Assembly: GCA_947650285.1 (NCBI GenBank)
Contig: CANTFL010001312.1
Coordinates: 62,001 to 126,000, forward strand
Source: Hyaloperonospora brassicae
Lineage: Eukaryota > Oomycota > Peronosporomycetes > Peronosporales > Peronosporaceae
DNA length: 64,000 nt
Direction: 5' to 3'
Shown: positions 25,901 to 37,942 of the stretch, one piece after another
How positions within the stretch are numbered: position 1 is the stretch's first letter
Layout of the letters: the number at the start of each line of letters is the position of its first letter
The notes under the pieces: model-generated
Databases searched by the model: none
What the model was told of the DNA's origin: nothing
The model's input: only the letters and a program-made list of their open reading frames with translations
Translations under genes and position numbers: made by a program

Positions 25901-28900
25901 TGACACCAACGACGAAATCATGAAGGCAGGGACAGCAATGTTCAACAGCCTCGCTTGGAGTCGTCGCCGGCTATCAACAATGCTGAGCGACGTTTCTTCT
26001 GCAGATACGAAGTGGATCCGAGTCGAAAGCGGGGAGCGAGTTGCTACGGAAATCGTAGCACATGAGGCACCAGCAGGGTGTGTTACATCACCGCTACGTC
26101 GTTTGTTGTGGCTAAAGCCGCAGTCTCACTCGCAAGGAATAACCTCTTCAAAGGCGATTCCTGTGCCGATCGGATATTCAAATCGAAGCTATCTTCATCT
26201 GGAGAGCAGCGGCAAGCAACACGAATCATGGCATGGAGAAAGCATTATTTGTGAGACAGTTGCGGAACAGGGCACACTCGTGCTGCGGCTTCGAGGGAAG
26301 GTGCAGCTGACGAATTTCTATGATATACCGATCCAAATCATCTACAACGATCAGCGGGAGGAGACAATCGAGCCTGGTGGTATGGCAGCCCATTATATTC
26401 CCATTCAGTATCTTGATTCGGGGAGCATCGCATTCCGTCCACTGCTGTCCAACGGAAAGGTTCAGCGTTCGGACGCTCTTTCAATCGCATCGCTATTGCG
26501 TTCAAATGACTTCACATGTTGTGGTCGCTCAAAGCGCCGTCAGAATGTAGGATCTCTTGAACTACGAAAAGCGTTGACTTTTTACTGGGATGTCCATCCA
26601 AGCACTGACGTAGAAGATGGTGCAGATGCTACGTTCGATGTGTCATTGCCACCGTTCCAAGTGATCCTTACTGCATTGCGGAAGTCGGAACGTCACGAGA
26701 CAACAATAACATTACGACCACCAATTGTTTTGGAGAACCTCGTGCCCTACGAACTCTCCTATCGCACGGTGTGCATGAAATCGGAAGCCGAAGTCGTGTG
26801 GGTGGCAAAAAATGCAACTTCTTTTTCAGGTGCAAACGGGAAGGTGCCGTCTGGAAGCACTGCTTGTCTTGCAGAATTGGATATATTGGAGCGAGATTTG
26901 AAGAACGGAGAAGTCGTGCAAACACCGACAGTGGTCGGACTGAGCCTTGCACTTCCACAGATCGAGCTGCGAAGATTCTCATGTTGGTCGAGCGACGCGT
27001 TTATTTACGGCTGTCAATCGTTTTGTGAGCGGATCGAATTGAATATGCGCGATGACAGTGAAGCAGAAGCTCCCACGATTGCAAATAAACTTACTATATG
27101 CGTTGAGGTTACACAGCTGGAAAAGCTACGGTCCCGATCTCTAAACACGCTCTGCCCAGTCGTATGCCGAGTGTTCACCGAGTACTGGCTGATCGATCGG
27201 ACGTCACTGTCGCTCGCATTCTATACTGCAGATGATTACCTTATCCCATCCAACCATCCAAGCCGACTGTATGAGGGCAATGAAGACGCTGACGATAACT
27301 CTTCCGCTGTGTCGCTGTCGGTATTCTCGTGTGAGAGCAAGCAAGTTGTATCAAAAATGAAGATCGGCATCAAGGGGGACGCAGGCGAGCGTGAAGTGCA
27401 ATCCGAACCATTCGACATCAGTGCTGTGGGAGTACGTGGGCAAATTCTTGTACCAACCAACCGGTCTCGAGATGCTCGATACTTGCTGTCTACCATCACC
27501 GAGTTTGGAGCATTGCCTAGTGACATGAAGTCGACTTTTACCCAGTATGAGTTTGGTGTGATGATCGAGCAAGGCCCGGAGAAGTTTTTGCGATCGCGTG
27601 TTGTGACGTTAGTTCCGCGATATTATTTTATCAATACGTCCAGCAAGTTCGAAATTCATGTTCGGCAGGAGCGCTCAACCGACCCGAACGCAGTGGTTGT
27701 GCTGCTCCCAAAGGAAAGCAAAATCTTCCACTGGAGCGATTCACGATTGCCACATCGAGTTCAGGTTTGTTTCGTGCTACCTGATAAGCGTCAGGACACT
27801 CACAACCCAGTCTCTTTTGTGAACTCGTCGCAATGGACCGCCCCATTCGAGCTGTCGTCAGTGGGTAATTTCGTGCTTCGCGTGAAGTCGAAAGTCAGAC
27901 CAGCACCACCGTGTCTTCCTGGGTGTTTCGATGGAGGAACCTCGAGTCAGAAGCAAATTGAAGAAGTTGAAGACGCGGACATGCTGTGCGATGAGGATGA
28001 TGAGCACAACGACGCAGGGCGCATGCTGACCGAGGGAATTCAGCTGAACGTGGCAGTTGAGCTTCATGACCCTTCCTTTTTGGTGTATTTGGAGGAAAGC
28101 AGCCCGTCGGCTAACGTCTCGCCACCATCATTGTCTGAATACGAAGCGAACCATCGGAAGCATATGCTGATCAATAAGCAGAAAAAAGAAGATGAAACCT
28201 TTGTGCCGTTCAAGATCAAGAATGAGTGCAGCAACTTGGCGCTGATTGTGTGGCAGAAAACGCTTCTAAAAGATGGCAAGGGAAACGTAACGATCGGCTT
28301 TGAGGGTGGTGATTCTGTGCTACCGTTTCATTCGATCGACTATGTGCCATTTCGCTTCTCTGCATTCCCGACGGTGTTTGTCCAAGTCCAGAAGGTGGCT
28401 GGACTGGGCGTTAAAGCATCGCGCAAAGAGCGCCCGTTACGTGGTCGTCACAGTGATCGACTGGATCGGAAGTCCTCGGCAGAGAGAAAGAAGAGTGGTT
28501 CAGCAGAAAGTGCGCTTTCTCGAGCAGCGACGTTGGATCAAACCCACGTGGTTACAACTTTTGAGGTGCAATTGAAAAAGCTCCAGTGTCTTCCAACAAT
28601 TGATGTGTCTGAAGGCGCGACAAAGAAGCGATTGTGGGCCGAAGTGTTGCTGGATGAAACGACGAAAACTTTGCTGGTGACAGACATGCTGCCAGGTTTC
28701 TCGGGTGAGCACAAGAGGCGACGACGCGCAAATCTTCTTCGAAGTTGGAAGCGCTACAATAACTCGATTGTCTTTATTTCGCATGTGCTCTCGGCACATG
28801 CAGCTCATCTGGCAAACGGATTAAATGACGATCTGGTACAGGGAGTGCGTGCATCGAAAAAGTGTGTACGCTTTGCGACAGACATTACGAATGGTAGGGC

Positions 28901-31900
28901 CAAGCTCGGCATGGAAGAGGATACGAGTCAAAGAGAAACGAAACAAGACAAAGTAGCTGGCAGTATCCCGTCATCAGACGTCGAAGGGAAAGAGATGGAA
29001 GCGCTGGCGCTTTGTGCTCGCCTCGTAGACGCTGCACATCTTGAAGAAGTGTTTCTCCAAGCTGGGCGGAGCGACTTGACATCGTGTCAGCCGTTCATTA
29101 CGTTCAAGTTGAAGACTGCAGAGCGAGAAGTTCGGACGAAGCTTACTCCCCAGTCTACGACGGTGTTTCCGCGTTGGCTGCCTGCACTACACTCAAAGAC
29201 GACTTTGAGCACTTTGGTGTTATTTGACGACGGTGAAAAAACCGAGGGGGAGTCGAACCACGAGTTTGGTGCTGACGTAGAGATCATTGTGGAGATACGA
29301 GAAGCGGACAAAGTTCTCTTTGGCTCGTCTGTCGTTGCAGCTACACGTATTCCGTTGCAGGAATACTGTGCTGCTGCGATGATCTCTGCTAGAAGTGACG
29401 CAAACTACGAGGCACCAGTGGTCGAGTTTCTCGCGCCTGTGCACTTATTTCAGACAGGTGGAGGACGGCCTCGCTCGTTAGGAAACGAAACACGAATCCG
29501 CTTCCAGATGTGTTGTCGACGAACATCCACGGCTCGAAGTGCTACTTCTGAGCTCAATGAAGGGGGGAGTGAGGATCACGACGCGGTAAAGGAGATAAAG
29601 GATATACTATCTGCATACCAGCTGAAGAAAGAACTGGACTTGTTGGTGGACTCTAAGTCGCAGCTTAAAATGTTGCTCGAGCACGAAGCAGTTGATACAT
29701 CGACCAGCGGCAGCAATATCCCAGCAGCGTTGCGCGCAGTGCCAGATTGTTCGTCCGAAGAAGAGAAGAAGAGTATGACTCTTTCACACTTCGTTGCTAG
29801 CATAGAAGATGATTCTGGTGGCCCCCATAGTCAAAGTGCCAACTCGACTCGGGGATCGGCTCCCTCAGTGACTACAGATGGATCCGTAAGCGACGGTGCA
29901 TATGAAGACATGATTGACGAAAAGCGGTTGACCGCAGTTCTGATTGGCGTGTCAAATCTGCAAATTCCCACAGAGATCATTCGAAGCAATTTCAAACACA
30001 CGCATCGAAAAATCGAGCAGTTGGAGCCGAAGGTGTATTGCACGATCACGTACCAGAAGTCAACACGCTCGGCGTTGTCAGCAGTTGCTAAGGCTTCGAG
30101 CATAGCAGCATCAACAGAGCAGGATAAGTCTGATGACAGCAGATCCGTATCATCTGGGGAGACATCTACGGCAGAATCGCCAAGCAATCATGCTCATCTG
30201 CAGCGGGTCCGCACACACGAGTTCCTGCGAGGCCAGACACTAGGACTTGATCTTGTTTATCGAAATGGACGCGTGCTCGTTCAAGGTGTAGTTTGCGACG
30301 GACCTTGCGGAGCTCTTGTTTACGAAGGTAAGATCCGCATTGGTGATACGGTGGTCGCAGTCAACAAGAAATCCATCGTGAACCTTCATCGCGACGCATC
30401 ATTTGCAGTGATTGAGAAGGCCATGCATTGGGGAGAAGGTATTGGAAGCCAGATTCAAAATCAGGCGCCACGGTCGACATTTACGTTGTCATTTCTGTAT
30501 CAGCCCACGACGTCTCCGGCATTTAGCAACGCGAGACCTCCGTGTGCGCAGCCTCTGTATGAAGAAGCTGGCGTTCGGAAATATGATGCCGAGTGGAATC
30601 GAAGGGTGGAATTTGTCGAAACGCCAAACACTAACTCCGCTGCGGAATCGGGCGAAGAGCAGGTGCTTGTGCGCGTGTACTTGCGCAACGAAACATCCGA
30701 TCATGGTCTCTCGGCGTCACAGGAATCTAGTATCGTGCCGTTTCTGTACTTCTTTGGTGATGACGCTATGATGGACCACCTTGATCATAGCAAGCAAGAT
30801 TCGCGTTTTGACGTACTTCTAGCGGAGTGCTGGGTACCTTTGCCGCCATCTTCTCTCTCTGATGCAGGAAATCTGATGTCGATGCAAGGAAACCCGATGG
30901 CTGAACCATCCGCGCTTACGTTTAACGAAAGAATCTGTGCGTTGTACTCGCCTCAGCAGCGTTCGCGGCAACACTCGGCATTGGAAATGATCGGTCAACT
31001 GCGGCTCGCCTTGAAGTGGGATTTCATAAACCCGCTCCGTGCCGCTCATCAGCAGCGAGATCTTAGCCTCCATTTTCAGCTAGAAGTAGCGCGCATTTGC
31101 ATCTCGGTTGTCGATGATGGTGCATGGAGTTCGATGGCTTCAGCAACGGGTCCACAAGAGCCACGAGAGGTACTCTGCATATCTCTATCCGACCAGAATG
31201 CGTCAGCAGGCGTCCAGTTGAGCTATGGTCAAATATCGGACGGCAAAAAAGTGATAAATGCCCGCATTGGGCACTTCCAGATCGATAACCAGCTTCTAGA
31301 CACCAACTACCCTGTTCTACTGCGTCCGATTCGTCTGCTAGATGCGCAAATGCAAGAAGAAGGCTACACAATGGCGCGTGGTGAAGGAGGAAAAGAGAGC
31401 GTTGAAAGTGGACAGGTGGAGACCCCAATGCTATTGCCGACGCTGCAGCTAATGGCAGTCTTTAGCCATCAGCCGAACGTGGTCCAATTCGATTACATTT
31501 TCGGTCAGCTGCAAGAGTTAGAAATCAAACTGGAAGACGCGACGTTCGTCGCGTTGGCGCATGTCTTTTCTGGAGTGAAATGGTCGCACACGGCTTCGGC
31601 TTCGCGCACGAGTAAGCAAAGCAAGCGCTCGGGCGATGGATTTGGCTCCAATTTGGCACTCAAGCTCCTGGAGATCGAATGGTCGACGCCCACATTGCTC
31701 TCCACTGCTGCAGGTAAACGCCTGGACAGCACAAAGAGTGGTGGAGGAGCGAACATGAAGGTGCTTTTGCGATGGCTTTTGCTTTGTCCTGTAAAGGTCA
31801 ACGTAACGTTTACAAGTACTGCAGATCGGTCGCTCTTGCTGTCACTGGTACCTGGTTTGATGCACTGCGTTTCCACTGTGTTTACGGTGTTGCTAACATT

Positions 31901-33857
31901 CTATCTCTGTTTACCTGCAGCTGTCGCCAGATATGTCATCTGCGCTAAGCACGCTCATCAGTGCAGCGGCGGCTCTTGTGTCAAACTTGGACCAAGCACC
32001 CATCCGGATACCGGAGTTCTATGTTGAGAACTTGCTGGAGACAACACACACACTGGCGTTCTATGCCATGCAGCATTACCTGCACCACGGTTTGCGCAGT
32101 TGGTATAGCATCATGGGTTCGGTTGATTTCTTGGGAAATCCTATCGGTCTTGTGAGCACGCTGGGCACCGGTGTGAAGGACTTCTTCTACACGCCAGCAC
32201 AAATGTTACTCGAGGACGAGAACGGCTTACGCATTGACAACTTGCGAACTGGCATGACGAAAGGCTCGAAAAGCTTGTTGCGGAACACAGCTGTAGGCAT
32301 CTTTCACACGACTGGCAAAATCACTGAGACGCTTGGCAAAGGCGTCGCTTTGTTAGCGATGGACGAGCAGTACTATGTGCAGCGACAGCGTGCTTCCACA
32401 CGGCAAATCAAGAAGATCAATGACATTGGTGACGCTATCGCAGAAGGCAGCAAAGGGCTCGTGGGCGGCATCTGGGATGGAATCAAAGGTGTAGTGGCTG
32501 CACCTGTGCGTGGTGCAGAACAAGACGGTGCGAGCGGATTTGTCGTGGGTATCGGCAAAGGCGTTGCGGGTTTGATCGTGAAGCCCACGGCCGGTTTCTT
32601 GGACTTGCTTACCAGTCTTTCACGAGGAGCGAAGACAAGTGCACAGTCGTTGGATGGTACCGACCGCAATGCGTACGACGTCGTCACACGCTTCCGGTTG
32701 CCACGCCGTATCTGGTGCGCAAACACGCTGTGTACATTGTATCACTGTTATCTTGGTAACAAACTTGATTGTGCTTGTACGTTTGTACAGCTCGGACGGA
32801 GTTCTCGTTTCCTATAGCGAGCGAGAAGCCCGAGGATACGCTGTGTTGCTGCTGACGCCGCTGGACGCTACGGACGAGTACGTGTGTATGTACCAAGTCC
32901 ACTTATGTCGACAAGCGACTTATTCGTTGTTTTCGACTGCTGTTGCGCAGCTATGTGTACCATGTGGACTATGGCATCGAGCCCCACCGTGGGCTTTTGT
33001 TACTCACAGACAAGCGCCTCATTTGTTTGAGCGGCAAGACGGGCCAAAAGCTGTGGGAAATAGCGCTGGACTCGACGCTTGCAATCGTTGTCGAAGGCGC
33101 TACACTCAAGATCGGCCAAAATACGTCGCCGTCTCGGTCGTACAACATTGAGTGCGACAGCGAGGTGGCGGCAACGAACTTTCAAGTAGCCGTGGATTCA
33201 GCACGGGTAGATGTATCGGCCACAAGGTACTTGCTTCTGAATCTTGAAAAGAGCCAGGAGGAGTCCCGGATTGCTGGTGGCGGCCGCTTCAGCAGTGCGA
33301 CGACAGGCATATTGGTCAACGATGAAGATCGCACGGATCTGCATGTGCTCATGGAAAACGTGCAAGACACGACAGTCTCTGGAGTCTCGAACGATGATCT
33401 CCGCTCGCAGCCTCTACGTTCCGTGCGTGTCGAAGTGTGTCATTTGCAGAACAAGGATGCCCATGCCAATGTCCCGGACCGTGCAATCGATAAGCTGCTG
33501 TCATTCAGCGTGTTCCTGATTCAGGTGTACGGAGGACCTTACCAGTGGACGGTGTTCCGTCGATTCAGCGAGTTCCGGGAGATGTATGCGAAGCTGGAAG
33601 GTGCAGGGTATGTGCTAGATGGTCTCCCTCTGCTACCGCCGCGAACGTTTCTCCCCAGTACGCGAGCTCCGGTGGCGAAGCATCGGCAGGAGGCGCTGAA
33701 CATGTTCCTACAGGCGGCTATCATGCATTCCGACATCAGTCGCAGCGCAGCCATGCTCGACTTTCTCACACGCGAAGCCCGCGAAGTGCGTGTGAGTTTG
33801 CCGCCTCTATCACCTGCTGGCGAAAGAGAAGCACCGCAACGTGGAGACTCGCCGTGA
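16941..33857 (+). CDS. VPS13-family bridge-like lipid transfer protein with PDZ and PX domains
   Basis: Proposed exons are 16941-31847, 31921-32714, 32791-32883 and 32951-33857 (introns of 73, 76 and 67 bp; phases 0, 2 and 2), giving 5,566 aa. VPS13 proteins form hydrophobic grooves that move phospholipids in bulk at organelle contact sites. The start was chosen at MFLQRYVHVVLDAVLGSY because it aligns with the chorein N-terminus; the frame is open upstream to 16836. Visible parts: chorein (1-110; VELQPDAFPLPKQM), a long RBG-repeat body, a VAB/SHR-BD region (about 3115-3800; QLTNFYDIPIQIIYN), a C2-like domain (about 4020-4180), a C2-like fold apparently split by a PDZ domain (PDZ about 4420-4520), the VPS13/ATG2 C-terminal region (YSIMGSVDFLGNPIGL; KGSKSLLRNTAVGIF), a PH-like tail and a C-terminal PX domain (WTVFRRFSEFREMYAKL; LPPRTFLP). 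Most VPS13s are 3,100-4,400 aa. Exon joins restore family motifs but are predicted. Confidence 0.93.
31848..32950 (+). other. Three short introns at the 3' end of VPS13
   Basis: Intron 1 is 31848-31920 (GTACCT...CTGCAG, with a CTAAC branch-like motif about 25 nt before the acceptor). Intron 2 is 32715-32790 (GTGCGC...TACAG). Intron 3 is 32884-32950 (GTGTAT...GCGCAG). Each removes a frame break, and the joined exons restore VPS13 sequence: LLLSL-LSPDM, LPRRI-C-SDGVL and DEY-VYVYHVDY. The sizes fit oomycete introns. Confidence 0.8.
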
Positions 33858-33936
33858 AGTGTAAATAAGTGTTGCATATTGTCTCATTAACACATGCAGT
33901 TGGCTGTGCATGTCCGTTTGCTGCAAGAACAAAGCG

Positions 33937-36483
33937 TTATGGTTGGGGCGCTGACGTAGTGCTGCTGGGCGTCGACTCCAGCTTCTTGGCTTGACACTGG
34001 AGAACTCGCTCGTAGTCCGTGCAGAGGTGATCGAGCAGCATACGATTCGAGAGCACTACTCGACTGAATTCATCCGTAGCAACCTCCACGAAATCCATCA
34101 CATCTCGTACTTCATGATCGCGCTGCACTTTGCGATCATCGCCAGCGCTATCCTGTGTAGGTCTGGATGTCGAGCTGTTCAAATACAGGATTCGCCCAGG
34201 AGGGAACAACGGGTCATGGCGCAGCTCGTCGTCCTCTTCCCGCTTCTTTTGATCCTCCTGGACCTCCTCCCATTTATCCTCGATCTTTTCTTCGATTTCA
34301 CCATTGACCCCTTGCAAAGGATCAGCATCGACGAGCACTTCGTCGGCGTGACTCTTGTCGTATTGTTCAGGTGACCGATTCTCCAAGGCGCTTCTACTTT
34401 TCGCATCGATGGTGAATGGCAAATTACGGGAAATCATACCCGCCACTTCAACGAACTCGTCCTGCACAACTGTGCCCAATGCTTCCGTTTCTTCTTTGAT
34501 CGTGCCCACGCAGTGCCTAACATTAGAGGTCACAACACTGGACACCTTCGACCTGCAGCAACAAAAAACGAATGATTAGTCTACACCCCAACAGAAAACA
34601 TCGTGGCAGAGATACTCACACTTGCTCGCTGACGCTCATCTTCAGCGCCGCACTCGTCTTGCTGATGATGTCGTTCACTCGAGAATGAAAGATCTGCAGC
34701 GACGTGGACTCTGTCGCGTCGCCTTGAGCAATCAAAATCGTGCGATCATTAACAACACAGTCTAAGTTTAGCATAGAATGGGGACTACGTACCGTGGGTG
34801 CCATCAAGCGTCAAGAGCTTCCCTGAAATCATAGTGGTCTTCTGGAGGACCTCTCGCAGCTCCACCAGCACGCGCTCAAGCTCTTCGGGCTTTTTTACAG
34901 CTGGCAATAGACGCTCCACGGAAGCAACACTCTCATCAACGTACTTCCACCACGCAAAATCACCTGGAACAGAGAATTAGCTATCCGTAAACGCCTTGGA
35001 GACTTCAGACTGCTGATAATGTCCGAGGTTTCGTACCTTTCTTAACATCCTCCAGTTTCGTATAGTTCTTGATGAACGAGACGTGGTCCAACAAATGCCT
35101 GTCCGTCTTGAAAACGGAAAAGGTGGCGCCGAGTTTGCCCGATAGCAACGTGTCGACGTCATGGGCGAACTCCATCATGTTCTCGGACGCAGCCTTGTCA
35201 AACATCGTTAGCTTCCTCACTTCTTGTTACCCATTAACACCAACACGTGCTTCCCGTACCCGTTTCACTTCGCCCAGCTTGACGGTAGCGCTGTTTGTGT
35301 GCTCTTTCAATTGAAGAAAGTTCATCGTTTGCAACGCTCTGTGCATTTCATCGATCTTTTCTCGCTGATGCTTCTCCATTGCAGCCTTGTGTTTGTGGAT
35401 TTCCTCGGCGACCATCTGCTTCAACACGGATCGCCAATCAAAGCGTCGAACTTCCTCTTGCAGCTTCATCAGCGAGTGTTGGTGCAGGCGCGGTACGCAG
35501 TCATATCCGTTCACTACCGTTGTCACAAAGTCGTACGTGCCAGTCGCTAGCTCCTCTGTTACACAGGCTGGTGTACCAAACGCATAGCAATGAATGTCCG
35601 GGAACTCCTCCCGCAACTGCATAGCACTAAGTGCTGCCACTGCTGCTCCCAGACTATGGCCTGTTGCTACCACGCGATAGTCCTGGTACCTGTGCGACAG
35701 CTCCCGTAGATCACTACGTAAATGGTGCACTAGCCACGTTGCCGCATGCACCATGCCACGGTGACCTTGTCCATTCTGAAAAGGCTCATTGTACAGGCAC
35801 AGATCGGTGCAAAAGTCCATCAGCGAAGCCGTGCCGCGTGCTGCGAGCACGAGCTCTTTGTGATCGTGGTCGACTAGAATCACGCACTTGGGCGACACTA
35901 CACCGCCCGGGTGCGCCCACACGATGCAATCGCGTGACACGGCCGCCTCGGTACAAAACGCGTCCATCGACGACGCGTACACGGCGTCGCACACGCGAAC
36001 GTAGCGCAGTAACTTAGACAGTAGTTCCTGCGTTCATAGTTGCGCAGCACCGTACGAGTTCATACCATCCAGCAGTGCGTTTTACTCAGCATTAACATAA
36101 AGCAGTACATGCCCACGCAATGCATCAGTACATGTCCGCACCTGATCGACCGTCACTGGTGTCGTCCTCAACTCGTCGTCGTGCCGTTCCCCCGTCCTGC
36201 GCTGCTTTGTCTTGTGCTGGGCGAGCACCGACAGCCCTACGAGCCAATCCGAAGCGCTCCAGCGGCGCAGCGCCGGACTCTGACGCAACATCCCAATGCT
36301 CTCGGACAGCACTTTGAGCGCCGGCAGCATCTCGAGCGACAGGTCTTTAACCGCCGCACGCAGCTTCTCGCCCAGCCGCCCGTCCATGCGCAGTCGTTTA
36401 CTGATCTGCTTACTGCTACGTGACGTTGCGCGGATACCCACCGGCAGTCGCTGTCGCAAGAGACGTCCGGAAGGCCGCAACAT
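33937..36483 (-). CDS. Class 3 lipase, diacylglycerol-lipase-like, six exons
   Basis: Proposed exons on the minus strand are 36483-36109 (or to 36097), 36027-35260, 35193-35037, 34963-34793, 34722-34620 and 34552-33937, giving about 725-734 aa. It is a serine lipase of the alpha/beta-hydrolase fold. The nucleophile elbow GHSLG is near residue 250 within VVATGHSLGAAVAAL, a catalytic Asp is likely in NGYDCVPRL, and the RHDPLFPPGRILYL block is typical of sn1-specific DAG lipases. The late SNRMLLDHLCTDYERVL segment carries the probable catalytic His. The Arg-rich N-terminus (MLRPSGRLLRQRLPVGIRA) could be a mitochondrial presequence; no TM helix is seen. Introns 2 and 4 have competing NAG acceptors 12 nt apart, both in frame. 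The stop lies 79 bp from the VPS13 stop (convergent), and the start is 420 bp from Rab21 (divergent). Confidence 0.85.
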
Positions 36484-36903
36484 CCGATGGCAATGGACGC
36501 CACGCGCGTCGGGTCGACAAAAAAAAGGTGCGTATAGCAGCGGTACGTGTATAGCAGTAGGTGTATAGTCCCGTAGCTACCTGTTTGAACATTCAACGAC
36601 GTTGTTGAGCGTGTATTTACTCGATACATTCTCGAGTAGGTAGCCAGTCGCTTTTTGGGTCGACCACAACAGGAGACAAGCAGCGGAAAAGAACACAACG
36701 CGTTCTGCTTTCGACCAATGACCGGTCGCCATGGAGTCGCAGCTGCTCCGACGCTGCCGACGGAACAAGAATTGGGTGCCGCGATCGACCAAAAGCAAAC
36801 AATCGTCTACCCCACCCCCCACCTCTTTTTCTCTTCCTTCTCTATCGCCACCGCCGTTACTGCCCGTCACTCCTCCGCTCGTCCCCTGTCGCCTGCATCC
36901 GCC
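36484..36903. promoter_or_regulatory. Divergent promoter region of the lipase and Rab21 genes
   Basis: 420 bp between the two start codons, so both 5' UTRs and promoters must lie here unless a non-coding exon exists elsewhere. A pyrimidine-rich stretch precedes the Rab21 ATG at about 36810-36880. No specific box was assigned. Confidence 0.5.
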
Positions 36904-37942
36904 ATGCGCGAGCGCTCGACCACCAAGTTAAAGGTCGTCCTACTCGGCGAAGGTACAGCAGCTACCACACTCGCCGCAGTCGCACTCTCACTAGTCGCAA
37001 TCGCATTAGTAGCCGATGCAGATGCAGCTCTCGTGTGGTGCTTTCTTTTTTTCTCTCTCTTTTTTTTCTCGTATTTCTAACATTTGTTTTTATTCTTATT
37101 TCGCATTTCGCGACTGGTTTCTATTCTCGATCGTAGGTCGCGTGGGCAAAACGTCGATCCTCGTGCGGTACATCAAAGGCGAGTATGACGAACGACAGGA
37201 TTCGACGTTGCAGGCGTCGTACTTGGACAAGCGCCTGCTTGTGGACAATTGCCGCGTGGCGCTGTCGCTATGGGACACGGCGGGCCAAGAGCGGTTCCAT
37301 GCGCTGGGCCCCATTTACTACCGCGACGCCGACGGCGCGTTGCTCGTGTACGACATTACGGACGTCGAGTCGTTCCACAAGGTCCGGACGTGGGTGCGCG
37401 AGCTGCGACGCATTGTGGGTGACGACATTTCCATTTGCATTGCAGGCAACAAGAGCGACCTGCATCGCAATCGAAAAGTCTCGGAGGAAGACGCCAAGCG
37501 ATACGCGGCGTCTGTAGGCGCTGCTCACTTTGACACGTCGGCCAAGCTGAACCGCGGACTCGAGGACGTGTTTGTGGAGCTCACACGTCGCATGTTGAGT
37601 CGCACGGGGGGCAAAAAGAAGAAGAGCAGTGCGTTGATTGCGGATGATGAAGAGGAGGACGAAGAAGAAGATGGAGATGACGAGCCATTGGCTCGACCTC
37701 CAGCGAGCAAGGAGCAGCTCCAAGCAAAGAAAACTACACAGGTGCCGACGCAGACGCATCAGAGACAGGTGAGCAGGACAGAGGAGCTATCAAGAAGCCG
37801 TGGGGGTGGCGCCTCACGGGGGCATGGTGCTCAGGTGGTCGAGGACAAGGGGCCCACATCGAGTGCTCCGAGAAGTACGGGACTGAGGGTGAGGGGAGCC
37901 ACGCACGTGGACATTGGCAAAGACAAGAGCAGCTGCTGCTGA
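36904..37942 (+). CDS. RAB21: Rab21-type small GTPase
   Basis: Exons 36904-36952 and 37137-37942 join to 284 aa; the 184-bp intron (GTACAG...TCGTAG, with long T/C tracts) splits the P-loop codon. Rab21 is a Rab5-related GTPase of early endosomes and integrin or cargo traffic in animals. G1 GEGRVGKTS is at residues 15-23 (the Glu in place of the usual Asp is a Rab21 trait), the STLQAS effector loop is at about 39-44, WDTAGQERFHALGPIYYRD at 62-80, NKSD at 121-124 and TSAK at 150-153. It ends in SSCC, a dual geranylgeranylation site. Between the G domain and the tail it carries a lysine run and a long acidic stretch (DDEEEDEEEDGDD), making it about 60 residues longer than animal Rab21. An upstream open frame without the splice lacks the P-loop, so the spliced start is preferred. 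Confidence 0.92.
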
